Source: Litoribacter populi (GTDB lineage Bacteria; Bacteroidota; Bacteroidia; Cytophagales; Cyclobacteriaceae). From it: a stretch of DNA of 64,000 nt. A program made the translations under genes and the position numbers. Under the pieces are notes generated by a model, which saw only the letters and a list, made by a program, of their open reading frames with translations, had not been told where the DNA came from and did no database searches. Positions 18,638 to 26,162 of this stretch are shown one piece after another. The stretch is taken from NCBI RefSeq assembly GCF_007483685.1, contig NZ_VMKN01000001.1, positions 3,290,143-3,354,142 on the forward strand. The letters are read 5' to 3'. Position 1 is the stretch's first letter, and every line of letters begins with the position of its first letter.

Positions 18638-18856
18638 ATGGAAAAAATCAAGATATTCTTTGAAGATCGAGCATTTGGGGTTTGCTCTAAGTTAGGTGAA
18701 AGGCTGAATTTCCCAATAGATAGCATAAGACTGTTTTTCATCTACTCCTCATTTATCACATTAGGCTCCCCAGTAATCTTTTACGTATCCATGGCTATGC
18801 TAATGAAAGTACGAAAGTATTTCCGCAAGATGAACAACCCAGTGCTATTTGACTAA
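18638..18856 (+). CDS. small PspC-domain membrane protein
   Basis: The 72-residue protein matches the PspC fold: an N-terminal segment with GVCSKLGERLNFPIDSIRL followed by a hydrophobic pair of helices (about 30-58) and a short basic tail. PspC domains are membrane proteins linked to the phage shock response; in Bacteroidota small free-standing versions are common and their role is not established. I chose the ATG at 18638; the frame is open back to 18560, but that part has a poor composition for coding. The 3' end overlaps the convergent glycosyltransferase gene by 12 bases. Confidence 0.8.
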   Translation: MEKIKIFFEDRAFGVCSKLGERLNFPIDSIRLFFIYSSFITLGSPVIFYVSMAMLMKVRKYFRKMNNPVLFD

Positions 18857-19861
18857 TCCCAACTGACTAAATTTCTTTTTTCCCTGAAAATAATATGTCA
18901 AAATTATGGAAAGGACTTTTCTTCCCGAACTTCCCTTTACCAATTTTGATGCCAAAAGGCTGTCTTTGGCCATTCTGCGCCGCATTTTGAAAAAATCTCG
19001 GTAAGCCCAGAATACTGCCAGGGAATGTGCCCATCCTTGGCTAAACATTAAATGTACCCCAGCAATCATATCCAAAGGTAATCGCTTCCAAAAAACGTTT
19101 CGAAAACCTTTTCTGTCCAGGTTCAAATACAACATTAAAATACTGTTGCGGAAATTTAAATAGGTTTTGTACGCATTGGTTTTACTAAGCGTCCCCCCGC
19201 CCAAATGGTAAACCGTACTTTGAGGAAGACAGTATAGCTTCATTCCCTTTTTTCGGATTCTCCAGCATAGTTCAATCTCCTCCATGTGGGCAAAAAAATC
19301 AGCTCGAAATCCAGCAAACTCTTCAAAAACATTGGTTCGTATTGCCAAACAGGCTCCGGATGCCCAGTCCACCTCTAGAATTTCATCGTACTGCCCCTCA
19401 TCTTTCTCAATGGTGTTAAGTATTCTTCCACGACAATAAGGGTAACCAAGACTGTCTAAAAATCCTCCACAAGCACCTGCATAATCAAAGTTTTCTGGAT
19501 TTTGATGTGATAATATCTTAGGCTGGACCCCTGCTGCCAAGGAATTTTGGTCTAAAAAGTGAATAAGCTTACAGTCCCACCCAGCGTTTACCTCAACATC
19601 AGAATTTAAAAGAATATAGTAAGTAAACCTCCCCTTGAGTTGCTCTAAAGCAGCATTATAACCACCAGCATATCCGAGGTTTTGACTATTATTCAAAATC
19701 TCTAACTCAGGGTAAGACTTAGCTAAAAAATCACAGGAACCATCAGTTGAAGCATTATCTGCCACTATGATGGGGAAAATGGAATTAATTATAACATTGG
19801 GAAGAAAACGCTCAAGCATCTCCTTCCCATTGTAATTAAGAATAACAATAGCCGCCTTCAT
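18845..19861 (-). CDS. glycosyltransferase family 2
   Basis: A 338-residue GT-A fold enzyme. Typical GT2 elements are AIVILNYNG at the N-terminus, VADNASTDGS (nucleotide-binding), YILLNSDVEV (the DxD-equivalent NSD), GACLAIRTNVFEEFAGF, and HMEEIELCWRIRKKG (the catalytic Glu/Asp region) near residue 190. The C-terminal hundred residues are basic and partly hydrophobic, possibly membrane-attached. It resembles rhamnosyl- or related transferases that act on surface glycans, but the sugar cannot be assigned. Its ATG shares one base with the stop of the upstream ybaB-like gene (TAATG), so the two are co-translated. Confidence 0.92.
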   Translation of the reverse strand: MKAAIVILNYNGKEMLERFLPNVIINSIFPIIVADNASTDGSCDFLAKSYPELEILNNSQNLGYAGGYNAALEQLKGRFTYYILLNSDVEVNAGWDCKLIHFLDQNSLAAGVQPKILSHQNPENFDYAGACGGFLDSLGYPYCRGRILNTIEKDEGQYDEILEVDWASGACLAIRTNVFEEFAGFRADFFAHMEEIELCWRIRKKGMKLYCLPQSTVYHLGGGTLSKTNAYKTYLNFRNSILMLYLNLDRKGFRNVFWKRLPLDMIAGVHLMFSQGWAHSLAVFWAYRDFFKMRRRMAKDSLLASKLVKGSSGRKVLSIILTYYFQGKKKFSQLGLVK

Positions 19862-20193
19862 TAAAACATATTGCCGAAATCCATTCCTGGGATGTTTGGC
19901 ATCATGCCTTCCGTGGCATTTTTCATTTCTTCCTTGATTTTCACATCTATAGCTTCAAAAGCTTTGTTGGTGGCTGCCACAATTAAATCCTTGAGCATAT
20001 CCTTGTCCTGTGGATTGATAAGGGATTCATCCACGGTCATGTCAATTACCTTTCGATGACCATTGACGGTGACTTTGACCATACCTGCCCCGGACTCCCC
20101 TTCTGCGGTCACGTTGACCAATTGGGCCTGCGTTTCCTTCATTTTCGCCTGGGCCTCTTTCACCTTATTCATGATATTCATAAAGTCGAACAT
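19861..20193 (-). CDS. YbaB/EbfC family nucleoid-associated protein
   Basis: A 110-residue DNA-binding protein. The family pattern is present: an N-terminal helix MFDFMNIMNKVKEAQAKMKE, then VNVTAEGESGAGMVKVTVNGHRKVIDMTVDESL, then a C-terminal helix AATNKAFEAIDVKIKEEM and a GM-rich tail. EbfC-type proteins bind DNA as dimers and influence nucleoid structure and gene expression. In many bacteria the gene follows dnaX and precedes recR; here it is instead coupled to a glycosyltransferase gene. The upstream 208 bases to the divergent unknown gene are AT-rich and must carry both promoters. Confidence 0.93.
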   Translation of the reverse strand: MFDFMNIMNKVKEAQAKMKETQAQLVNVTAEGESGAGMVKVTVNGHRKVIDMTVDESLINPQDKDMLKDLIVAATNKAFEAIDVKIKEEMKNATEGMMPNIPGMDFGNMF

Positions 20194-20401
20194 ATCCTAT
20201 CTGCTTTTTTTACAAAGATAATTGTTTTTACATCAGATTTTACTACACACAATTTTCCTATCATAGGAAATGTCATAGATTTACAATATATTATATCTAT
20301 TTTATAAATATTAAAATATAATATATCTAATTAAGAACTTTTTACAATAAAATCGACTTATATACGTATTAGGAATAGAACTCAAAAATTTCTTTTACAC
20401 C

Positions 20402-20683
20402 ATGAAAACCATCGCTAAAATTGACAAGGAGCACATCAGAGGTTTACGATTTAGTCGTAGGGAGGTCTTGGACAGCCCCGAGTCTAAAAAATTTCGTGCA
20501 GCGGATCTACTAAGGGCACTGACACTAGGGAACCTTCTTCAGAGTAAGGTTAACATTATTTTTGAAGACCGTGAAGAGAATGCATACTGCGTAGAGACCA
20601 CCGTATGGTCGGTAGGTGACCAATTTATCACACTCAAAGGAGGAATCCATATCCCTATAAACTCCATAGTCGAAGTAAACTGA
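20402..20683 (+). CDS. conserved-looking hypothetical protein
   Basis: The 93-residue soluble protein has a basic first half (HIRGLRFSRREVLDSPESKKFRAADLLRALTLGN) and a beta-rich second half ending in GGIHIPINSIVEVN. I do not recognise the family. Composition, a clean stand-alone position and a strong terminator directly behind it support a real gene. The second half could be a small beta-barrel nucleic acid-binding or regulatory fold, but that is a guess from the alternating pattern. Confidence 0.75.
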   Translation: MKTIAKIDKEHIRGLRFSRREVLDSPESKKFRAADLLRALTLGNLLQSKVNIIFEDREENAYCVETTVWSVGDQFITLKGGIHIPINSIVEVN

Positions 20684-20705
20684 AAAAAATAGCTTAATCA
20701 TAATT

Positions 20706-20742
20706 AAAAAAGCCCTTTTCAGAAATCGAAAAGGGCTTTTTT
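20706..20742. terminator. bidirectional terminator between the 20402 gene and hisS
   Basis: AGCCCTTTTC/GAAAAGGGCT is a perfect 10-base stem around AGAAATC, flanked by A and T runs, and lies between two convergent stop codons. Confidence 0.88.
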
Positions 20743-20766
20743 ACTATGGTAACAAACTGGTTTTTC

Positions 20767-22137
20767 CTAGATTGATTGACTTATTTGCTTCAAGGCATCT
20801 TGAAGCCCAATCTGTCTTTGCTCACCCGATTGCATGTTTTTGAGCGTCACTTCTCCACTTTTGATTTCTTCCGAACCGATGATGATTACAAAAGGGATGT
20901 TCTTTTTATCCGCGTAATTAAACTGCTTCTTCATTTTGGCATCATCAGGGAAAATTTCAGCGCTGATCCCAAGCTTTCTGGCTTCAGTCAGCACTTTCAG
21001 CCCATGACTCAGGGCATCTTCACCAAAGTGTGCGACCATCAAGGTGGTGGATTTTAAGCTTTCCTCAGGAAATAGCTCCAATTCTTCCAACACATCATAA
21101 AGTCGGTCCACTCCAAAAGAAAAACCAACTCCAGAAACACCCTCAAGACCAAACACCCCCGTAAGATTGTCATAACGCCCTCCTCCACTCACGGAGCCAA
21201 TGGATACATTGTTGACCTTTACTTCGAAAATTGCACCCGTATAATAGGAAAGCCCACGGGCTAATACCACGTCAAAATCCACAAATTCATCATCCTCTCC
21301 AAAGCTTTTCAGGAGCTCAAAAACCTCGCGCAATTCATTCAAGCCTTGCAATCCTACTTCACTGCTAGCCAGAAAAATCTGCAAAAACTCAAACTTGTCC
21401 CTGGAATTCATATCGATAATAGGCCCTAATTTATCAATTGACTCCTTAGAAAACCCTTTTTGTTCGAGTTCTTCCTGTACCTTTTCCCAACCGATTTTGT
21501 CCAACTTATCTATTGAAACACAAAGGTCGCTTTCTCGTCCAGGCTCCCCTATCACTTCAGATATGCCGGTCAGAATCTTTCGGTTATTGATTTTAATGCT
21601 ATAGTCAGTGAGTTGTAACGCACTAAAAACCCGCTTTATCATTAGGATGATTTCGGCTTCGCATACCAAACTGTCTGTACCTACAACGTCAGCGTCACAT
21701 TGATAAAACTCTCTATATCTCCCTCTCTGTGGACGGTCTGCCCTCCATACAGGCTGGATTTGGAATCTTTTAAAAGGAAAAACGATATCATTCCTGTTCA
21801 TAACCACATAGCGGGCAAAAGGGACGGTAAGATCATACCTTAGTCCCTTCTCTGCAACCAAAGGAAGAACTGTGTTAGGTCCTTCGGCGAGTTTTTCGGC
21901 AGATACCTTTTTCAAAAAATCTCCGCTATTTAGAATTTTATATAAAAGCTGGTCCCCCTCATCTCCATATTTTCCGGTCAGGACCGATAGATTCTCCATG
22001 CTTGGAGTCTCTAGTTGTTGAAACCCAAAAAGTTTGAAAGTGGATTTAATTGTCTCCAGTATATAGTTCCTTTTAGCCATTGTTTGAGGCCCAAAATCAC
22101 GGGTCCCTTTAGGCAAAGTCGGTTTTTGAATGCTCAT
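20767..22137 (-). CDS. hisS: histidine--tRNA ligase
   Basis: A class II aminoacyl-tRNA synthetase that charges tRNA-His. The 456-residue length is normal for the type found in Bacteroidota. Motif 2 is visible in VWRADRPQRGRYREFYQCDADVVG (about residues 125-150), the histidine-specific region in FDVVLARGLSYYTGAIFEV (about 300), motif 3 in GVGFSFGVDRLYDVL (about 340), and a C-terminal anticodon-binding domain from about residue 365. The ATG at 22137 gives the usual N-terminus (KPTLPKGTRDFGP). The gene is monocistronic and convergent with the 20402 gene. Confidence 0.97.
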   Translation of the reverse strand: MSIQKPTLPKGTRDFGPQTMAKRNYILETIKSTFKLFGFQQLETPSMENLSVLTGKYGDEGDQLLYKILNSGDFLKKVSAEKLAEGPNTVLPLVAEKGLRYDLTVPFARYVVMNRNDIVFPFKRFQIQPVWRADRPQRGRYREFYQCDADVVGTDSLVCEAEIILMIKRVFSALQLTDYSIKINNRKILTGISEVIGEPGRESDLCVSIDKLDKIGWEKVQEELEQKGFSKESIDKLGPIIDMNSRDKFEFLQIFLASSEVGLQGLNELREVFELLKSFGEDDEFVDFDVVLARGLSYYTGAIFEVKVNNVSIGSVSGGGRYDNLTGVFGLEGVSGVGFSFGVDRLYDVLEELELFPEESLKSTTLMVAHFGEDALSHGLKVLTEARKLGISAEIFPDDAKMKKQFNYADKKNIPFVIIIGSEEIKSGEVTLKNMQSGEQRQIGLQDALKQISQSI

Positions 22138-22311
22138 TTGTCGTTTATTTTGCCCAAAGTTATGAAAATTGAAGGAGAATATTCGTTTTGCTATGTTGGT
22201 GTTTAAAGCTGGAATTGTGAGATAAAGATGAATTCAGGCATTTTTCTCCACTAGCTAATGAAAATCCCTGATTTATTTGGGCATATCCGTTCATTGTTTG
22301 ATAGATATTCT

Positions 22312-22319
22312 TATCTTTG
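22312..22319 (+). promoter_or_regulatory. likely -7 promoter element of the 47-residue basic protein gene
   Basis: TATCTTTG is an exact match to TAnnTTTG, 37 bases before the ATG at 22356. The nearest upstream TTG (22294-22296) is at a shorter spacing (15 bases) than usual, so the -33 element is uncertain. Confidence 0.4.
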
Positions 22320-22355
22320 CACCTCAAATTTGGAAACTCATAAACAGATATCGAT

Positions 22356-22499
22356 ATGGCTGTTACTACTTTAAAAAGAAAACTAAAAAGAAAGAGACAA
22401 TCTCAAAAAACGAGAGTTATCAAGATCAAACAATTGAATGCTAAGCCAGTAATCAAAAATGTTGATATTGAAGAATTGAAAAAAGATTTCGACAAATAA
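22356..22499 (+). CDS. very small lysine/arginine-rich protein
   Basis: A 47-residue open frame starting ATGGCTGTTACTAC. The N-terminal half is strongly basic (TLKRKLKRKRQSQKTR), the second half is VIKIKQLNAKPVIKNVDIEE and then an acidic-basic end. It has its own -7 promoter element and a strong terminator 23 bases after the stop, so it is a complete transcription unit. It is not ribosomal protein bS21, whose sequence I would expect to start differently. The basic N-terminus suggests RNA or ribosome contact, which is inference only. I do not recognise a named family. Confidence 0.75.
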   Translation: MAVTTLKRKLKRKRQSQKTRVIKIKQLNAKPVIKNVDIEELKKDFDK

Positions 22500-22521
22500 G
22501 CTTTATTTGTAAAAAAGATAT

Positions 22522-22554
22522 AAAAAAGGCGGTACCTAAGGTGTCGCCTTTTTT
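22522..22554. terminator. bidirectional terminator behind the 47-residue protein gene
   Basis: AAAAAAGGCG pairs with CGCCTTTTTT, extended by GTACC/GGTGT with wobbles around TAA. It also serves the convergent phosphoesterase gene, whose stop lies inside the T run. Confidence 0.85.
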
Positions 22555-23071
22555 ATTGATTAATTCGGGCTTGAGCTCTCTTCCCTAGCTCCACTGCCCT
22601 TAAGTTTTTTATCTGTCCTTCCGAGAGTTCGAATTTAAGAAGCGTCCTGACTTGGTGAAAACCTTGTATACCAATTGCACCGGGATTCATAAAGAGAACA
22701 TTTGACGATTGATCAAATTCTATTTTGAGTATGTGGGAATGTCCGCAAACAAAAAGTTTCGGAGCGGTTTGCTTGATCCTAGGTTTGACCCCTTTTGCAT
22801 ACCTGGGCGGCTTCCCGCCAATGTGTATCATAAGGACTTTAACCCCTTCCACTTCAAAAAGCTGCTCTTCAGGATATGCCGCTCTAGTGAAATTATCGTC
22901 AATATTACCAGTCACAACCCTCAACCCCTTCCCTTTCGGCAATTGTTCAATTACCTTCAAGTCCCCGATATCTCCAGCGTGCCATATCTCATCTACATCT
23001 TCTAGATGCCTCAAAACCGCCTCATCGATATAGCTGTGGGAATCCGAAATCAATCCAATTAATTTACCCAT
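22553..23071 (-). CDS. YfcE/MJ0936-like metallophosphoesterase
   Basis: A 172-residue calcineurin-like phosphoesterase of the small YfcE type. Metal ligands are visible in order: SDSH near residue 9-12, HAGDIGD near 31-37, GNIDDN near 57-62 (family GNCD/N), the His of LMIHIGG and the GHSH motif near 110. These proteins bind two metal ions and hydrolyse phosphodiesters in vitro; the natural substrate is usually unknown. I took the ATG at 23071 (MGKLIGLISDSH), since the nine extra residues from 23098 precede the normal start of the fold. Monocistronic. Confidence 0.93.
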   Translation of the reverse strand: MGKLIGLISDSHSYIDEAVLRHLEDVDEIWHAGDIGDLKVIEQLPKGKGLRVVTGNIDDNFTRAAYPEEQLFEVEGVKVLMIHIGGKPPRYAKGVKPRIKQTAPKLFVCGHSHILKIEFDQSSNVLFMNPGAIGIQGFHQVRTLLKFELSEGQIKNLRAVELGKRAQARINQ

Positions 23072-23247
23072 TTTCAAACAATGTTGGTTTATCCGCAAGT
23101 TATAAATATATGCTGAAATTATATTTTCGCCCTATTTGGAAATATTCCTTATTGAAGGAGCAATCGGGGATATTTGGAATTATTTATGCTCCTATCTAGC
23201 TGCCGCTGACTTAAAATACAATTGCTCACAATTTTTACCGATTAACC

Positions 23248-23652
23248 ATGAAAACTTGGCTTGGAACTTATACAGTTATGTTGCTTCTGCTTATCGGCGG
23301 ATGTCATTCGGGCTTTATGAGCCAAGAAAAAATCCTCAGCCCCGATGAGTTTGAAATCGGTTACTCAAAGCATCCAGAATCTATCCTAATCGACATACGT
23401 TCTCCGGAGGAGGTGAAGAATGGACATTTAAAAGACGCAATCTTTATAGATTACCATGACCAGCATTTTGAGGAGCAATTGGCCTACCTTCGAAAAGATC
23501 TTGCTTATTATATTTATTGCGGGTCTGCAGATAAAACTATACCGACAGCTAGACTCATGAAAACCATGGGCTTCAAAAAAGTCTTCGTGTTACAAGGAGG
23601 AATTAAGCATTGGCATCAGCAAGGCAAAAAAATCATTCACCCACAAACCTAA
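23248..23652 (+). CDS. rhodanese-domain lipoprotein
   Basis: The 134-residue protein has an N-terminal signal with a possible lipobox (LIGGC, Cys19) and one rhodanese domain from about residue 30. The domain has IDIRSPEEVKNGHLKDAIFID, the catalytic loop Cys91 in IYCGSADKT, and VLQGGIKHWHQQGK at the end. Rhodanese domains transfer sulfane sulfur through the loop cysteine. An exported single-domain version faces the periplasm, where its substrate is not known. The stop is 4 bases upstream of the aldehyde dehydrogenase ATG, so the two genes are likely one operon. A longer frame from 23136 in another phase has no support. Confidence 0.88.
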   Translation: MKTWLGTYTVMLLLLIGGCHSGFMSQEKILSPDEFEIGYSKHPESILIDIRSPEEVKNGHLKDAIFIDYHDQHFEEQLAYLRKDLAYYIYCGSADKTIPTARLMKTMGFKKVFVLQGGIKHWHQQGKKIIHPQT

Positions 23653-23656
23653 TAAT

Positions 23657-25024
23657 ATGAAATCCATCAACCCCTACACCGGAAAAACTTTAAAAATATA
23701 CAACCCTCACAGTGACCATCAAATAAAAGAAACCGTAGAACGGGCCCAAGACACATTTTTAATGTGGAAAAAAATCGGATTTGAAGAAAAAGCCCATTTT
23801 CTTAATAAAGCTGCTGATATTCTAGAAAGTAAGAAAGAGCATTATGCCAAGCTCATTTCACTGGAAATGGGGAAGATGCTGAAGGAGTCAGTAGCTGAAA
23901 TTGAGAAATGCGCATGGGTTTGCCGATATTATGCGGAAAAAGCTGAAGGGTTTTTAGCCGACTCACCATTGGACCTCCCGGACGACAAAAAAGCTAAGCT
24001 TAAATACAATCCCTTGGGAGTGATTTTAGCAGTAATGCCTTGGAATTTTCCTTTCTGGCAGGTTTTCAGATTTGCCGCACCAAACCTGATGGTCGGCAAC
24101 ACAGGAATTCTCAAGCATGCATCCAATGTTCCTCAATGCGCATTGGCTATTGAGGAGATATTTGAGGAGGCGGGATTCCCTAAAGGCTGTTTTCAGACAC
24201 TTCTGATTTCTTCCGACAAGGTCAAATCAATCCTCCAACACCCCTCTGTAAAAGCCGCGACCCTCACTGGAAGCGAAAAAGCCGGAGAGATTATTGCCTC
24301 CCATGCTGGGGAGGTGTTGAAAAAGACCGTACTTGAACTGGGCGGAAGCGACCCTTTTATCGTATTGGCTGACGCTGATGTGGAAAAAGCAGCAAAAACA
24401 GCAGCGAAATCACGAATGATAAATTTTGGGCAAAGCTGTATTGCGGCCAAAAGATTTATTATTCATAAGAAGGTTTATGACAAGTTTGTGGAAGTTTTCA
24501 AAAAGGAAATTGAGGGATTGAAACAAGGAGATCAGTTTGATGAAAATGCTGATTATTGCTGCATGGCAAGACCTGACCTGGCGGAGGAACTCTTTGCTCA
24601 AGTCAATAAAAGTATAGCCATGGGAGCTAAAGTTATATTAGAAGGAAGTAGACCAGAAGAGGGAAAGGCACTTTTTAAACCTTATATTATTTCAGATATC
24701 ACTCCGGACATGCCTGCATATCACCAAGAAATGTTTGGTCCGGTTGCCACAATATTTAAAATAAATTCAGAAGAAGAAGCTATTAAGATCGCTAATGACT
24801 CTCCCTATGGTTTGGGTTCGTCTCTATGGACTTCGGATATGGACAAAGCAGATGAATTGGCAGGACAGATTGAAAGCGGTGCAGTTTTTATTAATGAACT
24901 CGTGGCGTCCAGCCCTTACCTGCCCTTTGGTGGAATAAAGCGATCTGGATATGGGCGTGAACTAGCCGAATTGGGTATCAAGGAGTTTGTCAATATCAAA
25001 ACAGTATCATTTACCCAATCTTGA
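23657..25024 (+). CDS. aldehyde dehydrogenase, succinate-semialdehyde dehydrogenase-like
   Basis: A 455-residue NAD(P)-dependent enzyme of the ALDH superfamily, class close to GabD/YneI. It oxidises an aldehyde to the acid through a thiohemiacetal. Catalytic Cys261 lies in INFGQSCIAAKRF, the general base Glu227 in LELGGSDPF, the cofactor-binding region includes MPWNFPFWQVFRFAAPNL and TGSEKAGEI. The N-terminus starts INPYTGKTLKIYNPHS, which is typical of the shorter SSADH type. The C-terminal SPYLPFGGIKRSGYGRELAELGIKEFVNIKTV is standard. Substrate cannot be fixed by sequence, succinate semialdehyde being the first candidate. Second gene after the rhodanese lipoprotein. Confidence 0.93.
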   Translation: MKSINPYTGKTLKIYNPHSDHQIKETVERAQDTFLMWKKIGFEEKAHFLNKAADILESKKEHYAKLISLEMGKMLKESVAEIEKCAWVCRYYAEKAEGFLADSPLDLPDDKKAKLKYNPLGVILAVMPWNFPFWQVFRFAAPNLMVGNTGILKHASNVPQCALAIEEIFEEAGFPKGCFQTLLISSDKVKSILQHPSVKAATLTGSEKAGEIIASHAGEVLKKTVLELGGSDPFIVLADADVEKAAKTAAKSRMINFGQSCIAAKRFIIHKKVYDKFVEVFKKEIEGLKQGDQFDENADYCCMARPDLAEELFAQVNKSIAMGAKVILEGSRPEEGKALFKPYIISDITPDMPAYHQEMFGPVATIFKINSEEEAIKIANDSPYGLGSSLWTSDMDKADELAGQIESGAVFINELVASSPYLPFGGIKRSGYGRELAELGIKEFVNIKTVSFTQS

Positions 25025-25096
25025 TTTCATAGAAAGCCAAGGTAATTCCCAGATTGACATAAATGCCTCAAAAAGGCTATGGAAATTGAAATTAAC

Positions 25097-25127
25097 TTGT
25101 GAATTGCCGATTAACTTTCTATTTTTA
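25097..25127 (+). promoter_or_regulatory. putative promoter of the PDH E1 beta gene
   Basis: TTG at 25097-25099, then a 20-base spacer, then TATTTTTA at 25120-25127 (one mismatch to TAnnTTTG). The spacing agrees with Bacteroidota housekeeping promoters and would give a leader of roughly 15-20 bases before the ATG at 25151. Confidence 0.45.
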
Positions 25128-25150
25128 CGCCCATAAATTTTGGCTGTTAC

Positions 25151-26128
25151 ATGAGAGAAATACAATTTAGAGAAGCATTAAGAGAGGCTTTGTCCGAAGA
25201 AATGAGACGTGACAAAAATGTGTTTGTCATGGGCGAGGAGGTAGCTGAATACAACGGGGCATATAAAGTGACGCAAGGTATGTTGGACGAATTTGGTCCT
25301 GAAAGGATGTACGACACCCCTATTGCCGAACTTGGTTTTGCTGGGTTGGGTGTAGGCGCCGCCATGAACGGTCTCCGGCCTGTCATCGAATTCATGACCT
25401 TCAACTTTTCTTTAGTAGCAATTGATCAGATCATCAACTCTGCTGCTAAGATCTATTCCATGTCAGCCGGACAATATAGCTGTCCTATCGTATTCCGCGG
25501 ACCAACCGGAAGCGCTGGCCAATTGGGTGCTCAACACTCTTCCAACTTTGAAAACTGGTTTGCTAACACTCCAGGGTTAAAAGTAGTGGTTCCTTCCAAT
25601 CCTTATGATGCCAAGGGACTTCTTAAAGCCTCTATCCGGGACAATGACCCTGTGATCTTTATGGAGTCAGAAGTGATGTATGGTGACAAAGGTGAAGTTC
25701 CTGAAGGCGAATACCTACTTCCAATCGGCGTAGCTGAAGTAAAAAGAAAAGGTAAAGATGTAACCATTGTCTCTTTTGGAAAAATGATGAAAGTGGCATT
25801 GGAAGCTGCAGAAGAACTAGCAAAAGACAACATCGAGGCAGAAGTAATTGATTTAAGAACGGTGAGACCTATCGATTATGCCACTATCATAGAATCTGTG
25901 AAGAAAACTAATAGATGTGTAATAGTTGAAGAAGCTAACCCAATTGCTTCGCTTGCTACTGATTTGGCTTTCAACATTCAGAAGAGTGCCTTCGATTATT
26001 TAGATGCCCCTGTGTTGAGGGTAAACAGCATGGATATACCTTTGAGCTACGCAGCGCAATACATTGAAGCTACCTTACCAAATGTGAAGAGAACTATAGA
26101 GGCAGTCAAAAAAGTCTGCTACAAATAA
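25151..26128 (+). CDS. pdhB: pyruvate dehydrogenase E1 component, beta subunit
   Basis: The 325-residue protein is the beta subunit of the alpha2beta2 thiamine diphosphate-dependent E1 enzyme that decarboxylates pyruvate in the PDH complex. Diagnostic parts are VFVMGEEVAEYNGAYKVTQGM near residue 25, the cofactor-binding Glu region TPIAELGFAGLGVGAAM, GQYSCPIVFRGPTG, LGAQHSSNFENWFANTPGLKVVVPS and the C-terminal IDLRTVRPIDYATI. The length and these motifs separate it from branched-chain 2-oxoacid dehydrogenases only weakly, but the NAD-linked PDH type is best. The alpha subunit and E2 are not adjacent here. Own promoter and terminator. Confidence 0.94.
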   Translation: MREIQFREALREALSEEMRRDKNVFVMGEEVAEYNGAYKVTQGMLDEFGPERMYDTPIAELGFAGLGVGAAMNGLRPVIEFMTFNFSLVAIDQIINSAAKIYSMSAGQYSCPIVFRGPTGSAGQLGAQHSSNFENWFANTPGLKVVVPSNPYDAKGLLKASIRDNDPVIFMESEVMYGDKGEVPEGEYLLPIGVAEVKRKGKDVTIVSFGKMMKVALEAAEELAKDNIEAEVIDLRTVRPIDYATIIESVKKTNRCVIVEEANPIASLATDLAFNIQKSAFDYLDAPVLRVNSMDIPLSYAAQYIEATLPNVKRTIEAVKKVCYK

Positions 26129-26132
26129 AAAA

Positions 26133-26162
26133 AAGCCTTGGGATGACCCAAGGCTTTTTTTT
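26133..26162. terminator. bidirectional terminator between pdhB and the flavoprotein gene
   Basis: AAGCCTTGGG/CCCAAGGCTT is a perfect stem around an ATGA tetraloop, with A and T runs on the sides. Confidence 0.9.

Noticed and set aside
22356-22499. Assignment as ribosomal protein bS21 (rpsU)
   Set aside because: Size and basic character fit loosely, but the bS21 N-terminal pattern with a short strand and the AL.RF segment is absent.
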